A stretch of 64,000 bases of DNA from Thermoactinomyces intermedius (GTDB lineage: Bacteria > Bacillota > Bacilli > Thermoactinomycetales > Thermoactinomycetaceae): NCBI RefSeq assembly GCF_016055025.1, contig NZ_JAECVW010000004.1; one strand, 5' to 3'. The translations under genes were made by a program, and so were the position numbers. Of this stretch, positions 16,932-24,875 are shown piece after piece (position 1 is the first letter of the stretch; every line of letters starts with the position of its first letter). Under the pieces are notes generated by a model, which worked only from the letters and a program-made list of their open reading frames with translations, did no database searches and had not been told where the DNA came from.

Positions 16932-17444
16932 ATGTATGCAGAAATATTGATTTTGGGGGAATTGATGTCAGGCCCCAAACATGGTTATGAAATCAAACGC
17001 AACATTCAAAACGCACTCGGCGATGAATTTGAAATCAACAACAACTTGTTGTATCCAGCGTTGCGCCGCTTTGTGGAGATGGGCGCCATTTCCAAGGAAG
17101 TGATTCAGTCAGAAGGAAAACCAAACCGCCACGTCTACTGTTTGACCGAGACCGGGGAGGAAATCTTTCTGGAAATGATCTGTGATTTTCCGGGTAAACT
17201 GGCGGCAAGACAAATCGAATTTTTAGTCAGGGTGGCATTATTTGACCGGTTGGAACCGGAAATACAACAAGAAATTATGCGAAACAGACAGGAAGTGTTA
17301 CAAAAAAAGCTGGAATACTACCGGAAGGCTGAACAAGATCATGTGCAAAACCCTTATGTATTGAAAGTCATTGATTTGCAAAAAGCCCAGACGGAGCTCG
17401 AATTGAAATGGATTCAAAGCCTGTCGCAAGAGATGGATCAATAA
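16932..17444 (+). CDS. PadR-family transcriptional regulator
   Basis: 170 residues from ATG 16932 (AAGGTG upstream). N-terminal winged helix has the PadR pattern ILGELMSGPKHGYEIKRNI, NNNLLYPALRRFVEMGAI and GKPNRHVYCLTETGE, followed by a helical C-terminal domain for dimer formation. PadR proteins are usually repressors released by phenolic or other small ligands. The divergent P450 is the likely target. Confidence 0.9.
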   Translation: MYAEILILGELMSGPKHGYEIKRNIQNALGDEFEINNNLLYPALRRFVEMGAISKEVIQSEGKPNRHVYCLTETGEEIFLEMICDFPGKLAARQIEFLVRVALFDRLEPEIQQEIMRNRQEVLQKKLEYYRKAEQDHVQNPYVLKVIDLQKAQTELELKWIQSLSQEMDQ

Positions 17445-17476
17445 AAAAAGACCCTGAGAGCGGGTCTTCTATTTCT
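17444..17476. terminator. bidirectional terminator between PadR and PNPOx-like genes
   Basis: AAAAAAAGACCC and GGGTCTT with a short loop, A-run on one side and T-rich TCTATTTC on the other. Confidence 0.65.
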
Positions 17477-17933
17477 TCAACTCAGATACCGTTTCGGTCC
17501 ACCGCCGGACCACGGATTCCGGATCATATAAAGCAAAGCGGATGCCGGAAGTGATTTTCGCATATTTGGCCGTATCTTCTTTGACGGAAACCACCTTGGC
17601 CTGAAACCGCTCCCGGTTGTGTTTGGCATCCTTCAAGGCGGGCAGCGGTTTAATCGCCAGCCGGACATAGTGCACTTTTCCTTTGTGGACGGCGACCAAG
17701 GTTGCTTGTTTGGTTCGTTTTAAATTGGCGACGGTATGGGTCTTTGGCCAGAGGGCGATTCTCAGCTCCTCTTGGTTCAAAGCAACCATTTCCCCCACAC
17801 TGACCATGGCGGCATGCGGCCAGCCGTCTTCGCTGACCGAAAGCAGCATCATGGCCTCCCGTGTTTTGTCTTTTAAGCTGTTTCCATCCAAAAAGCAAAA
17901 CAGTTCTTCGGAAATGGCGGTTTGACTCATCAT
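17469..17933 (-). CDS. pyridoxamine 5'-phosphate oxidase-like flavin-binding protein
   Basis: 154 residues, the length of single-domain split-barrel proteins. LLSVSEDGWPHAAMVSVGEM gives the first strands and RIALWPKTHTVANLKRTKQATLVAV the flavin-contact region seen in this family. Members bind FMN, F420 or heme; substrate cannot be told. It begins 13 bases after the M42 peptidase gene ends on the other side, so the two may share a transcript. Confidence 0.7.
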   Translation of the reverse strand: MMSQTAISEELFCFLDGNSLKDKTREAMMLLSVSEDGWPHAAMVSVGEMVALNQEELRIALWPKTHTVANLKRTKQATLVAVHKGKVHYVRLAIKPLPALKDAKHNRERFQAKVVSVKEDTAKYAKITSGIRFALYDPESVVRRWTETVSELKK

Positions 17934-17945
17934 CCCTTCCCTTTC

Positions 17946-19016
17946 TCAGGCAAGCAAAGATTGGTAAGTGGAACGGTCAAGGTTTTTGATCAGTTTGATG
18001 GCAAATTCTTTGGCAGCCGCGATGTCCTCTTTATCGACAATGGTTACATTGGAATGAATGTAGCGTCCGCAAATCCCGATGGCGGCCGACGGCACTCCGA
18101 TTCCGGTTTGATGGACACGCCCGGCATCCGTCCCTCCTTGCGAGACAAAGAATTGATATGGAATATCATTGGATTCCGCGGTGTCCAGCAAGAAGTCCCG
18201 CATGGCCGGCAGAGGAATCATCGAGCGGTCATAAATCCGGATCACGACCCCTTTTCCGATTTCGCCAAACCCGTCTTTCACTCCGGGAGTGTCACCGGCA
18301 GGACCGACATCCACGGCAAAAAAGACATCGGGGTCGATCATTTTGGCGGCCGTGGCCGCTCCCCGGGTGCCGACTTCCTCTTGCACCGTGGCGCCCGCAT
18401 ACAAGGTGTTGGGGTGCTTCTCGTTTTGCAATTCTTGCAACAATTCCACCGCCAATCCGCAGCCCAAGCGATTGTCCCAAGCTTTGCTCAACAGGCGTTT
18501 TCCGCCTTCCATTTCCACAAAGTCACAATGCGGCACCGCAAAGTCCCCGACTCTGACTCCCCAGCTCTTTGCCTCTTCATCGCTGTCGGCTCCGATATCG
18601 ATAAACATCTGGGAGATTTCCATCGGTTTGCGGCGTTGTTCCAAACTGAGCAGATGCGGCGGGGTGGAACCGATGACGCCGGGAATTCGTTTGCCGGTGC
18701 GGGTCACAATCTCCACACGTTGCGAAAGCATGACTTGTGACCACCATCCGCCCAGTGTTTGAAATTTGAGAAATCCGTTGGAAGTGATTTTGGTAACCAT
18801 AAACCCGACTTCATCCATGTGTCCGGCAACCAACACTTTCGGATCCGGAGCGCTTCCTTTTTTGACGCCGAAAATGCCTCCCAACCGGTCCGTCAGGACT
18901 TCTTCCGCCAACGGGGTTATGTATGAACGCATCCACTGGCGCACTTCATGTTCAAAGCCGGAAGCGCCGGGGATTTGTGTCAACTCTTTGTAAATTCCCA
19001 AATTGACTTCAGCCAT
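17946..19016 (-). CDS. M42-family aminopeptidase/endoglucanase-like metallopeptidase
   Basis: 356 residues from ATG 19016, behind GGAGGAG. Metal ligands appear in the expected order: AGHMDEVGFMV, KAWDNRLGCG, VQEEVGTRG (catalytic Glu-Glu), AVDVGPAGDTPG and RYIHSNV. M42 enzymes are cytosolic tetrahedral aminopeptidases that trim peptides and resemble Bacillus YsdC. The ribosome site lies inside the last codons of the upstream resolvase gene, with a two-base gap, so the two are co-transcribed. Confidence 0.9.
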   Translation of the reverse strand: MAEVNLGIYKELTQIPGASGFEHEVRQWMRSYITPLAEEVLTDRLGGIFGVKKGSAPDPKVLVAGHMDEVGFMVTKITSNGFLKFQTLGGWWSQVMLSQRVEIVTRTGKRIPGVIGSTPPHLLSLEQRRKPMEISQMFIDIGADSDEEAKSWGVRVGDFAVPHCDFVEMEGGKRLLSKAWDNRLGCGLAVELLQELQNEKHPNTLYAGATVQEEVGTRGAATAAKMIDPDVFFAVDVGPAGDTPGVKDGFGEIGKGVVIRIYDRSMIPLPAMRDFLLDTAESNDIPYQFFVSQGGTDAGRVHQTGIGVPSAAIGICGRYIHSNVTIVDKEDIAAAKEFAIKLIKNLDRSTYQSLLA

Positions 19017-19018
19017 CG

Positions 19019-19675
19019 TTACTCCTCCATCTTTTGTTGTTGATTTTTCCATTCTTGATATCGCCGGTGAACGGTGGCACGGGATACCGGATAACCAAAA
19101 CCTTTCAACGTTGCGGCGATTTCTTCGAATGTCAGATTTTTTTCTTTCAATGCCACGATTTGTTCCACCGGAAGTTCTTTCCGTTCCCTTCCTCCCATCC
19201 CCTGGTTTTTAAGATTTTTCGCCGGATTGTATCCTTTCTCCCGGATGGCGCGTTTCATCCCCCAACTGATCTTCTGGTTCATCATTTTCCGTTGCAGTTC
19301 TTCGACTTTGGCGATAATGGCAAGCACGGTGGATTCTCCGGCTTCCAATTCCAACTCGCCTTGATGCTGTTTGGAATAAATGCGGCAACCGGAACGGTCC
19401 AGTTGATGGATAATCGCCAATTTTGCCTCTCCCCGTCCCAAGCGGGTGTCATCCTGGATCAAAATGGCGTTTGCTTTCTCCTTTTTAATCGTCTCAAACA
19501 TTTGATACAACCCCGGCCGGTTTAAATCGAATCCGCTGTGTTGCTCCTTAATCACCTGACACACATCCATTTTTAATGTTTTTGCCCATTCGGTCAAAAC
19601 TTCCACTTGCCTTTCAAGGCTGGTTTCCTGTTCTTCTTTTTGCGTGCTGACTCTCGCATAAATGATCGCTTTCAT
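19019..19675 (-). CDS. yneB: serine recombinase, YneB-like
   Basis: 218 residues. The N-terminal catalytic domain has YARVSTQKEEQETSLERQ with the nucleophile serine at residue 10, then IQDDTRLGRGEA; the C-terminus has a helix-turn-helix (LTFEEIAATL and VSRATVHRRYQEW). It matches Bacillus YneB, a chromosomal resolvase-like protein. In B. subtilis yneB is followed by ynzC; here a YnzC-like gene (decayed copy) lies divergently next to it, which supports the assignment. No transposon ends were seen. Confidence 0.82.
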   Translation of the reverse strand: MKAIIYARVSTQKEEQETSLERQVEVLTEWAKTLKMDVCQVIKEQHSGFDLNRPGLYQMFETIKKEKANAILIQDDTRLGRGEAKLAIIHQLDRSGCRIYSKQHQGELELEAGESTVLAIIAKVEELQRKMMNQKISWGMKRAIREKGYNPAKNLKNQGMGGRERKELPVEQIVALKEKNLTFEEIAATLKGFGYPVSRATVHRRYQEWKNQQQKMEE

Positions 19676-19756
19676 CGCAAATCTCTCTTCTCATCCTCTC
19701 CCATTCTTGCCAGACTTCGTTGAATTCAGTACAGTGAACAAGAAGGAGTGATCGGG

Positions 19757-19938
19757 GTGATCAATGAACAACTCATACAGCAAATCAATGAACTGGCTTG
19801 CAAAAAAAGAACGCAGGGTTTGACAGAGGAAAAAAGGAACAAGCCAAGCTGTATCAGATTTACCTGAAAGTGATCCGGGGACAAGTGAAACAGCAGTTGT
19901 CCCGGGTGCGCTTCGTGGATAAACCCAATCATGGATGA
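19757..19938 (+). pseudogene. DUF896 (YnzC-like) gene, frameshifted copy 1
   Basis: Starts GTG ATC AAT GAA (MINEQLIQQINELA) and matches the intact copy at 21103, but four bases are missing after LTEE, throwing the frame; the original frame resumes as LYQIYLKVIRGQVKQQL. It therefore cannot give the full protein. It belongs to the first unit of a tandem duplication with the EamA gene that follows. Confidence 0.8.
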
Positions 19939-20031
19939 ATGGTTTCGATTTCCATTATATTGTACATCCTCTCTTCCCACAATGAAACTGCAGTCAAACC
20001 GGCAAGAGTTTTTTGGCAGGAGGAAGAAAAC

Positions 20032-20931
20032 ATGAGAAATTGGTGGCTTGGTTCAATTTACTTAAGTGCCGCCGCTTCCATTTGGGGCGGAATGTATGTG
20101 GTAAGCAAAATGGTTCTGTACGCCATGCCTCCTTGGGTTTTGTCGGAGATGTGTTTTGTCATCAGTTTATGCGTGGTGGGGGTATGGGCTTTTTTGGCCC
20201 GTGAATGGAAAATCGCCCGCCGCGATGTGAAAGAAATGGCCTTGCTCGGTTTGATCGGTTATACTTATTCGATCGGTATGCAATTCGTTGGAACTGATTT
20301 ATCCGGCGCAGCCTCAGGTGCCTTGATCACTTCCGCTTTCCCTGCATTCATCAGCGTTTTCACATGGTCAACACTGCGTGAAAAAACAAATTTGCGCCAA
20401 GGAACCGCTCTGGCCATTACGATCGTCGGTATCTTCATTGTAATTGGACTTCCGTTCGAAAATTTCACTTCTTTCGCGGGTCATCTGTTTTTATTTAGTG
20501 CCGCGATCACTTGGGCCATGTATACGGTGTTCCATCGGGGATTAGCTTTAAAGTATTCTTCACTCGCCGTGACCTTCTGGGCCAACCTGTTTGGCGTGAT
20601 TTTTACGTTTCCCATCAGCTGGTGGGAATGGCATGCCAAAGGGGTGGCCTGGCCGACGGACCGGGGAATATGGCTGGGCATCTTGTATTTGGGAATCATT
20701 TCGGTTGCTCTCGCTTTTTATTTGTGGAACAAGGGATTTGAATATATCGATACTTCCGTCGGATCCCCGGTTTTTATTTTCCAGCCCGTTGTCGGCATGT
20801 TGCTGGGTGTTTGGCTGTTAAATGAGAAACTCACATGGAACTTCTACCCGGGTGCATTTTTGATCATCACCGGTGTCGTGCTTTTATCCATGGACAAAAC
20901 AAAAAAAGAAACAACCAAAACGGCTCCGTGA
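20032..20931 (+). CDS. EamA/DMT-family transporter, copy 1
   Basis: 299 residues from ATG 20032 behind AGGAGGAAG. About ten transmembrane helices in two EamA repeats, with the typical ASIWGGMYVVSKMVL start and GIISVALAFYLWNKGFEYID near the end. Family members export amino acids, nucleosides or drugs; substrate unknown. The copy at 21356 is its paralogue. It is followed by a hairpin terminator at 20947-20983. Confidence 0.87.
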   Translation: MRNWWLGSIYLSAAASIWGGMYVVSKMVLYAMPPWVLSEMCFVISLCVVGVWAFLAREWKIARRDVKEMALLGLIGYTYSIGMQFVGTDLSGAASGALITSAFPAFISVFTWSTLREKTNLRQGTALAITIVGIFIVIGLPFENFTSFAGHLFLFSAAITWAMYTVFHRGLALKYSSLAVTFWANLFGVIFTFPISWWEWHAKGVAWPTDRGIWLGILYLGIISVALAFYLWNKGFEYIDTSVGSPVFIFQPVVGMLLGVWLLNEKLTWNFYPGAFLIITGVVLLSMDKTKKETTKTAP

Positions 20932-20946
20932 AAGCACCGTGGTCCA

Positions 20947-20983
20947 AAAAGAAGCACTTACAAATCGAAGTGCTTCTTTTTTA
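20947..20983 (+). terminator. terminator after EamA copy 1; exact inverted copy at 29709-29745
   Basis: AAGAAGCACTT and AAGTGCTTCTT enclose an eight-base loop and are followed by T residues. The same hairpin, with its loop in reverse complement, occurs at 29709-29745. Confidence 0.85.
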
Positions 20984-21102
20984 TGGAATTTAAGTGCCGT
21001 GAAGTGACACGGAACATTGGATATCCTCCCGGCCGGTTTCCCGTTCGCATTCTTGCCAGACCTCGTTGAATTCGGTACAGTGAACAAGAAGGAGTGATTG
21101 GA

Positions 21103-21285
21103 GTGATCAATGAACAACTCATACAGCGAATCAATGAACTGGCTCGCAAAAAAAGAACGCAGGGCTTGACAGAGGAAGAAAAAAAGGAACAAGCCAAGCT
21201 GTATCAAATTTACCTGAAAGCGATCCGGGGACAAGTGAAACAGCAATTGTCCCGGGTGCGCTTTGTGGATGAACCCAAACATTGA
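21103..21285 (+). CDS. DUF896 (YnzC-like) small protein, intact copy 2
   Basis: 60 residues starting at GTG 21103, nine bases after AAGGAG. The sequence INEQLIQRINELARKKRT, LTEEEKKEQAKLYQIYL and the basic C-terminal part are typical of the DUF896 family (B. subtilis YnzC), small two-helix cytoplasmic proteins of unclear function. It is the functional version of the frameshifted copy at 19757. Confidence 0.85.
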   Translation: MINEQLIQRINELARKKRTQGLTEEEKKEQAKLYQIYLKAIRGQVKQQLSRVRFVDEPKH

Positions 21286-21355
21286 TGAGGGATTTATTTT
21301 CCATTATATTGCATTCTCTTCCCACCATGAGACTTTTGGCAAGGAGGAAAGCAAG

Positions 21356-22270
21356 ATGAAAAAATGGTGGCCCGGTCCCCTTTGCTTAAGTGCCGCCGCT
21401 TCCATTTGGGGCGGAATGTATGTGGTAAGCAAAGTGGTTTTAAATACCGTTCCTCCTTGGGTTTTGTTGGAGATGCGTTTTGTTATCGGTTTGAGTGTAT
21501 TAGGGGCTTGGGCTTTTTTGGCCCGTGAATGGAAAATTGCACGCCGCGATGTGAAACAGATGGCCTTGATCGGTTTGATCGGCTATACCGGTTCCATCGG
21601 ATTGCAATTCGTCGGCACGCATTTGTCCGGGGCTTCCCTGGGATCGCTGATTACTTCCGCTTCCCCGGCACTTATATCCGTTTTCGCCTGGAAACTGTTG
21701 CGCGAAAGACCCGGTTTTCGCAAAGGAGCAGCGCTGGTCATCGCAACCGTCGGGGTGATCCTTGTCATCGGTTATCCGTCGGAAACCGGCTCTTCCACCT
21801 TCACTGGCAATCTGATCTTGTTCGGCGCCGCGGTCACTTGGGCGCTTTATACCGTATTGAGCCGGGTGCAAACGCTCAAATATTCTTCTCTGACCGTGAC
21901 CTTCTGGTCCAACCTGTTTGGCGTGATTTTTACGTTTCCCATCAGCTGGTGGGAATGGCATGCCAAAGGGGGGACCTGGCCGACGGACCGGGGAATATGG
22001 CTGGGCATCTTGTATTTGGGAATCATTTCGACTGCTCTGGCTTTTTATTTGTGGAACAAGGGATTTGAATATATCGACGCCTCCGTCGGGTCCCTGTTTT
22101 TCTTTTGCCAGCCTGTTGTCGGCACCCTGCTCGGAGCCTGGTTGTTAAATGAGAAACTCACGTGGAACTTCTATCCGGGTGCCTTCTTGATCATCGCCGG
22201 CGTCGCACTTTCATCCATGGACAAAACAAAAAAGAAACAGCCAAAACGGCTGCGTGAAGAATGGGAATAA
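21356..22270 (+). CDS. EamA/DMT-family transporter, copy 2
   Basis: 304 residues from ATG 21356, behind AAGGAGGAAAG. Same ten-helix, two-repeat plan as copy 1, with near identity in the segment around FGVIFTFPISWWEWHAKG. The C-terminal tail is longer and basic (KKKQPKRLREEWE). Substrate unknown. It lies directly next to the low-GC PIWI-RE island, separated by a terminator. Confidence 0.87.
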   Translation: MKKWWPGPLCLSAAASIWGGMYVVSKVVLNTVPPWVLLEMRFVIGLSVLGAWAFLAREWKIARRDVKQMALIGLIGYTGSIGLQFVGTHLSGASLGSLITSASPALISVFAWKLLRERPGFRKGAALVIATVGVILVIGYPSETGSSTFTGNLILFGAAVTWALYTVLSRVQTLKYSSLTVTFWSNLFGVIFTFPISWWEWHAKGGTWPTDRGIWLGILYLGIISTALAFYLWNKGFEYIDASVGSLFFFCQPVVGTLLGAWLLNEKLTWNFYPGAFLIIAGVALSSMDKTKKKQPKRLREEWE

Positions 22271-22284
22271 GTTTAGCTGCTAAA

Positions 22285-22314
22285 ATAAGGGGTCCTGTTA
22301 GGACCTTTTTTTAT
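22285..22314 (+). terminator. terminator after EamA copy 2
   Basis: GGGGTCCT, three bases, AGGACC and a run of T residues. Confidence 0.75.
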
Positions 22315-22460
22315 TGTGAGAGACTTTTCATATTAACATATTAATTGACACTGAACTTGTTTGTTCTTAATATCATCTCAGGGGAATGCAGGAAGCTTAT
22401 AAAACTTTTTAAAACCAGCACCAGAAGACACTCCTATCTCCAAGGGAGGATTAAATATAT

Positions 22461-24875
22461 TTATAATAACTCTTCTGGAATAACATATTCTTCCATACAT
22501 TTAAGAGAGTATAAAGGCTCTGGCAATCGAGTTGCTGAGTCTATATGTTCTGAACTTTTTCGAAGTGAATGCACAACAAAAGCCCATTCTGCAGGATTAT
22601 CCCCCTTTTTAAGATTTAACAATATAATTTCAGCAGTTACTGAATTCCAATAATGTTTATGCATCGCATCTCTATGTCTCAATCCTGTTTTAATTTTTTC
22701 GGCAGTAACTGGTTTTTCTTGAAACGAATAAAATACATTATCAGGTCCATTTTCAGGAGCAAACAATCCTTGATATTTACTTACTTCTCGGGTAGGGCTT
22801 GCAATTGGGATCGAAAGAGGTTTCTCTTCTGAAAAACGTAGCTTAACAATTCTTAACTCTGAATGGTGAAGAAAATCATCATAGATTTTGTAATTCTGAT
22901 CATCAAATATTAACTCTTCATTATTGAGCTTAGGCCAATATTTCCGTAAGTTTCTCTCATCCAATAGCAAAAGTGCTGGATTTTTAATGTCTAATTCTTC
23001 AATTGCTTGTTTAAAGAATTCATGAATTCCTTCTCCATCAAAATTAGTTTGAATCTGTGTTATTTTCAATAATGCTTCGGAATAATATTGCCATTCATTT
23101 CCATTCTCCCCAGGTAAGCAAACCTTAATCTGAGTATCATTTGACGGTGCATAACCAACCAATGGAATTGTCAAGTTCCCTCTCTTTCTTCTCTTGTTAA
23201 TCACCCAAAAAGCTAATAAGTCTAATTGTTTAGGTAACGAAGTTTTTTTATAGCCGGTATATAAAGTGTTTCTTTTCCATTGCATTTGTCTTCTTAATAA
23301 ATCATTAATTGCCATCTTTATCCGCTCTTCGTAACTCTTAGGTTCCGCATATTCTGGTGTAATAAATTGCGTGAGTCTACCAGTTATCGCCAAACCATAT
23401 CGAACAGAGCTTTTGGGATCACGATTAGCGTCCTTGGTACGGACAAACATTTTATTATAATTAGGCATTTCAATTAAAATACCGGTTCTGTTTTTTGGTT
23501 TTTCAAACAGTTTACTTATTGTATCAATACGATATTGAATAGCATTTTTAAGTTGTTGATTTGGATCTTCTGGATCAAAATCAAGTAAATTTGTAATAGG
23601 GTGAGGTTCACGTTTGACAATTTGTAACTTATCTTTGTTCTGATCATCATTTATTTCTTCTTTAATTAACTCTTCCCAACGATCAGCATCGTTTGACCAA
23701 ATCTCTATTACTGCTTTTTGATTTATGGGTTGTTTTGAGTCAGTTAACAGTTTTTGTTGACGAAGTGTTCGTTGACGTATCCATTTAGACGAAGGTGAAA
23801 AGTTAAAAATCGAATATAGAGCATTATTTAGCGACTCAAAGAAATCCTTTCTGTCGTTTGCTGTAACTCCAGAACCAACGGGATGGCTAATCCCCATCCT
23901 CTGATCATAAACAATTAAAACATCTGGTTGGAATTTTTGGGGATTTACTAAAAGTTCTTTAATATCAGGAATTTTATTTTGATCAGCTGAGTTAATTCGA
24001 TTAAGAAATTCAGGAATTCGATTCTCCCATCGAACAAAATCTTTGGATTCTTTTCTTAACTGTAGTTGGATGAATGTACTTTCTTGGGGAAGATCACTAA
24101 GCCAACTAATTGATTGTCTTGCCAGATAAACGCTTTGGTTAATTTTCCAAGGTAAATGGTTAACTGTATCAGTTAGTAATGGCTCTCCAACCCATCTTCT
24201 TAAACCGAGATCAACAAAAAGTTGGAGAGATGATTTTCCTAACATTCGTCCTACACTAAAAGTTAATTTATAAGAGTGTGCTGAAAAATCAGGATTTTCC
24301 GGCATACGTGATGGTTCCCAACTTACTATTTCAGCAGCTTGTCTTGTGTTTAACGGAGGCACAATTTGAAAAAGACGACCATTTTGCGGATCGCGGTATT
24401 CCCTTCGTATAAGTTCACGAACAATAAGCTGTGGTAAAATTCTTTTTAACATACTTTCAGGAAGTGTACGTACGTCAACCGCCTCCCATTTTATCCCATT
24501 TGTATTTAATCTTTGAGCAAAGGCGTGTGCTTGCTTACCAGGAAATTCAAAGTAGATCCATTGACGTATTAGACTAACAAGATTGTTCACATCAATTGTA
24601 TGGAAGTTTTGATCAGAAATAAGCCAATATGTAGTGTTGTTTTTAAATGCATAATAATTGAAATCAATAATTTCGGGTGCACCTGCTAATAAAGCAGCTT
24701 GAAGACTTCGGGTGGGGACAAAATCTTTTTCTCTATTTATTTGTATTAAGTGATTTATAATGTCTTTCCATTGATCTGGAAGTTTAGGACAATAAACCTT
24801 TGAAATAAAATTTGGGATCTCATTGATATCCCAAGCTATGGGTTGAAGTTCTTTTAAAACTGAACGACTCTGCAT
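22461..24875 (-). CDS. PIWI-RE protein (pPIWI-RE module, Argonaute/PIWI-like)
   Basis: 804 residues. I assign it to the prokaryotic PIWI-RE family from its overall order and gene context: an N-terminal region of about 300 residues (X domain-like), a MID-like middle (PDVLIVYDQRM around 317-327), and a C-terminal RNase H-fold PIWI part (LDLLAFWVINKRRKRG at 551-566, NPALLLLDERNLRKYWP at 632-648, ELRIVKLRF at 673-681, DNVFYSFQEKP at 712-722). The end, WAFVVHSLRKSSEHID and RLPEPLYSLKCMEEYVI, matches the usual family close; the LDERNLR segment is the best candidate for the conserved Arg region. PIWI-RE proteins are predicted to bind a guide nucleic acid and target invading DNA or RNA; no activity can be read directly here. 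The ATG at 24875 has AGGAGGGG upstream, and the gene overlaps the helicase gene by 56 bases. Confidence 0.8.
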   Translation of the reverse strand: MQSRSVLKELQPIAWDINEIPNFISKVYCPKLPDQWKDIINHLIQINREKDFVPTRSLQAALLAGAPEIIDFNYYAFKNNTTYWLISDQNFHTIDVNNLVSLIRQWIYFEFPGKQAHAFAQRLNTNGIKWEAVDVRTLPESMLKRILPQLIVRELIRREYRDPQNGRLFQIVPPLNTRQAAEIVSWEPSRMPENPDFSAHSYKLTFSVGRMLGKSSLQLFVDLGLRRWVGEPLLTDTVNHLPWKINQSVYLARQSISWLSDLPQESTFIQLQLRKESKDFVRWENRIPEFLNRINSADQNKIPDIKELLVNPQKFQPDVLIVYDQRMGISHPVGSGVTANDRKDFFESLNNALYSIFNFSPSSKWIRQRTLRQQKLLTDSKQPINQKAVIEIWSNDADRWEELIKEEINDDQNKDKLQIVKREPHPITNLLDFDPEDPNQQLKNAIQYRIDTISKLFEKPKNRTGILIEMPNYNKMFVRTKDANRDPKSSVRYGLAITGRLTQFITPEYAEPKSYEERIKMAINDLLRRQMQWKRNTLYTGYKKTSLPKQLDLLAFWVINKRRKRGNLTIPLVGYAPSNDTQIKVCLPGENGNEWQYYSEALLKITQIQTNFDGEGIHEFFKQAIEELDIKNPALLLLDERNLRKYWPKLNNEELIFDDQNYKIYDDFLHHSELRIVKLRFSEEKPLSIPIASPTREVSKYQGLFAPENGPDNVFYSFQEKPVTAEKIKTGLRHRDAMHKHYWNSVTAEIILLNLKKGDNPAEWAFVVHSLRKSSEHIDSATRLPEPLYSLKCMEEYVIPEELL

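Larger units (their letters stand above)
19710..22270 (+). repeat. tandem duplication: DUF896 gene plus EamA transporter gene, two units
   Basis: Unit 1 is about 19710-20931 and unit 2 about 21045-22270. Both begin CATTCTTGCCAGAC(C/T)TCGTT and carry the DUF896 frame then the transporter. Divergence is uneven: a stretch of about 130 bases (20571-20703 versus 21898-22030) is almost identical while other parts differ much more. Confidence 0.8.

Noticed and set aside
19019..19675. Serine recombinase as part of a transposon or prophage
   Set aside because: Sequence and neighbour (YnzC-type DUF896) fit chromosomal YneB; no transposon ends or phage genes adjoin it.
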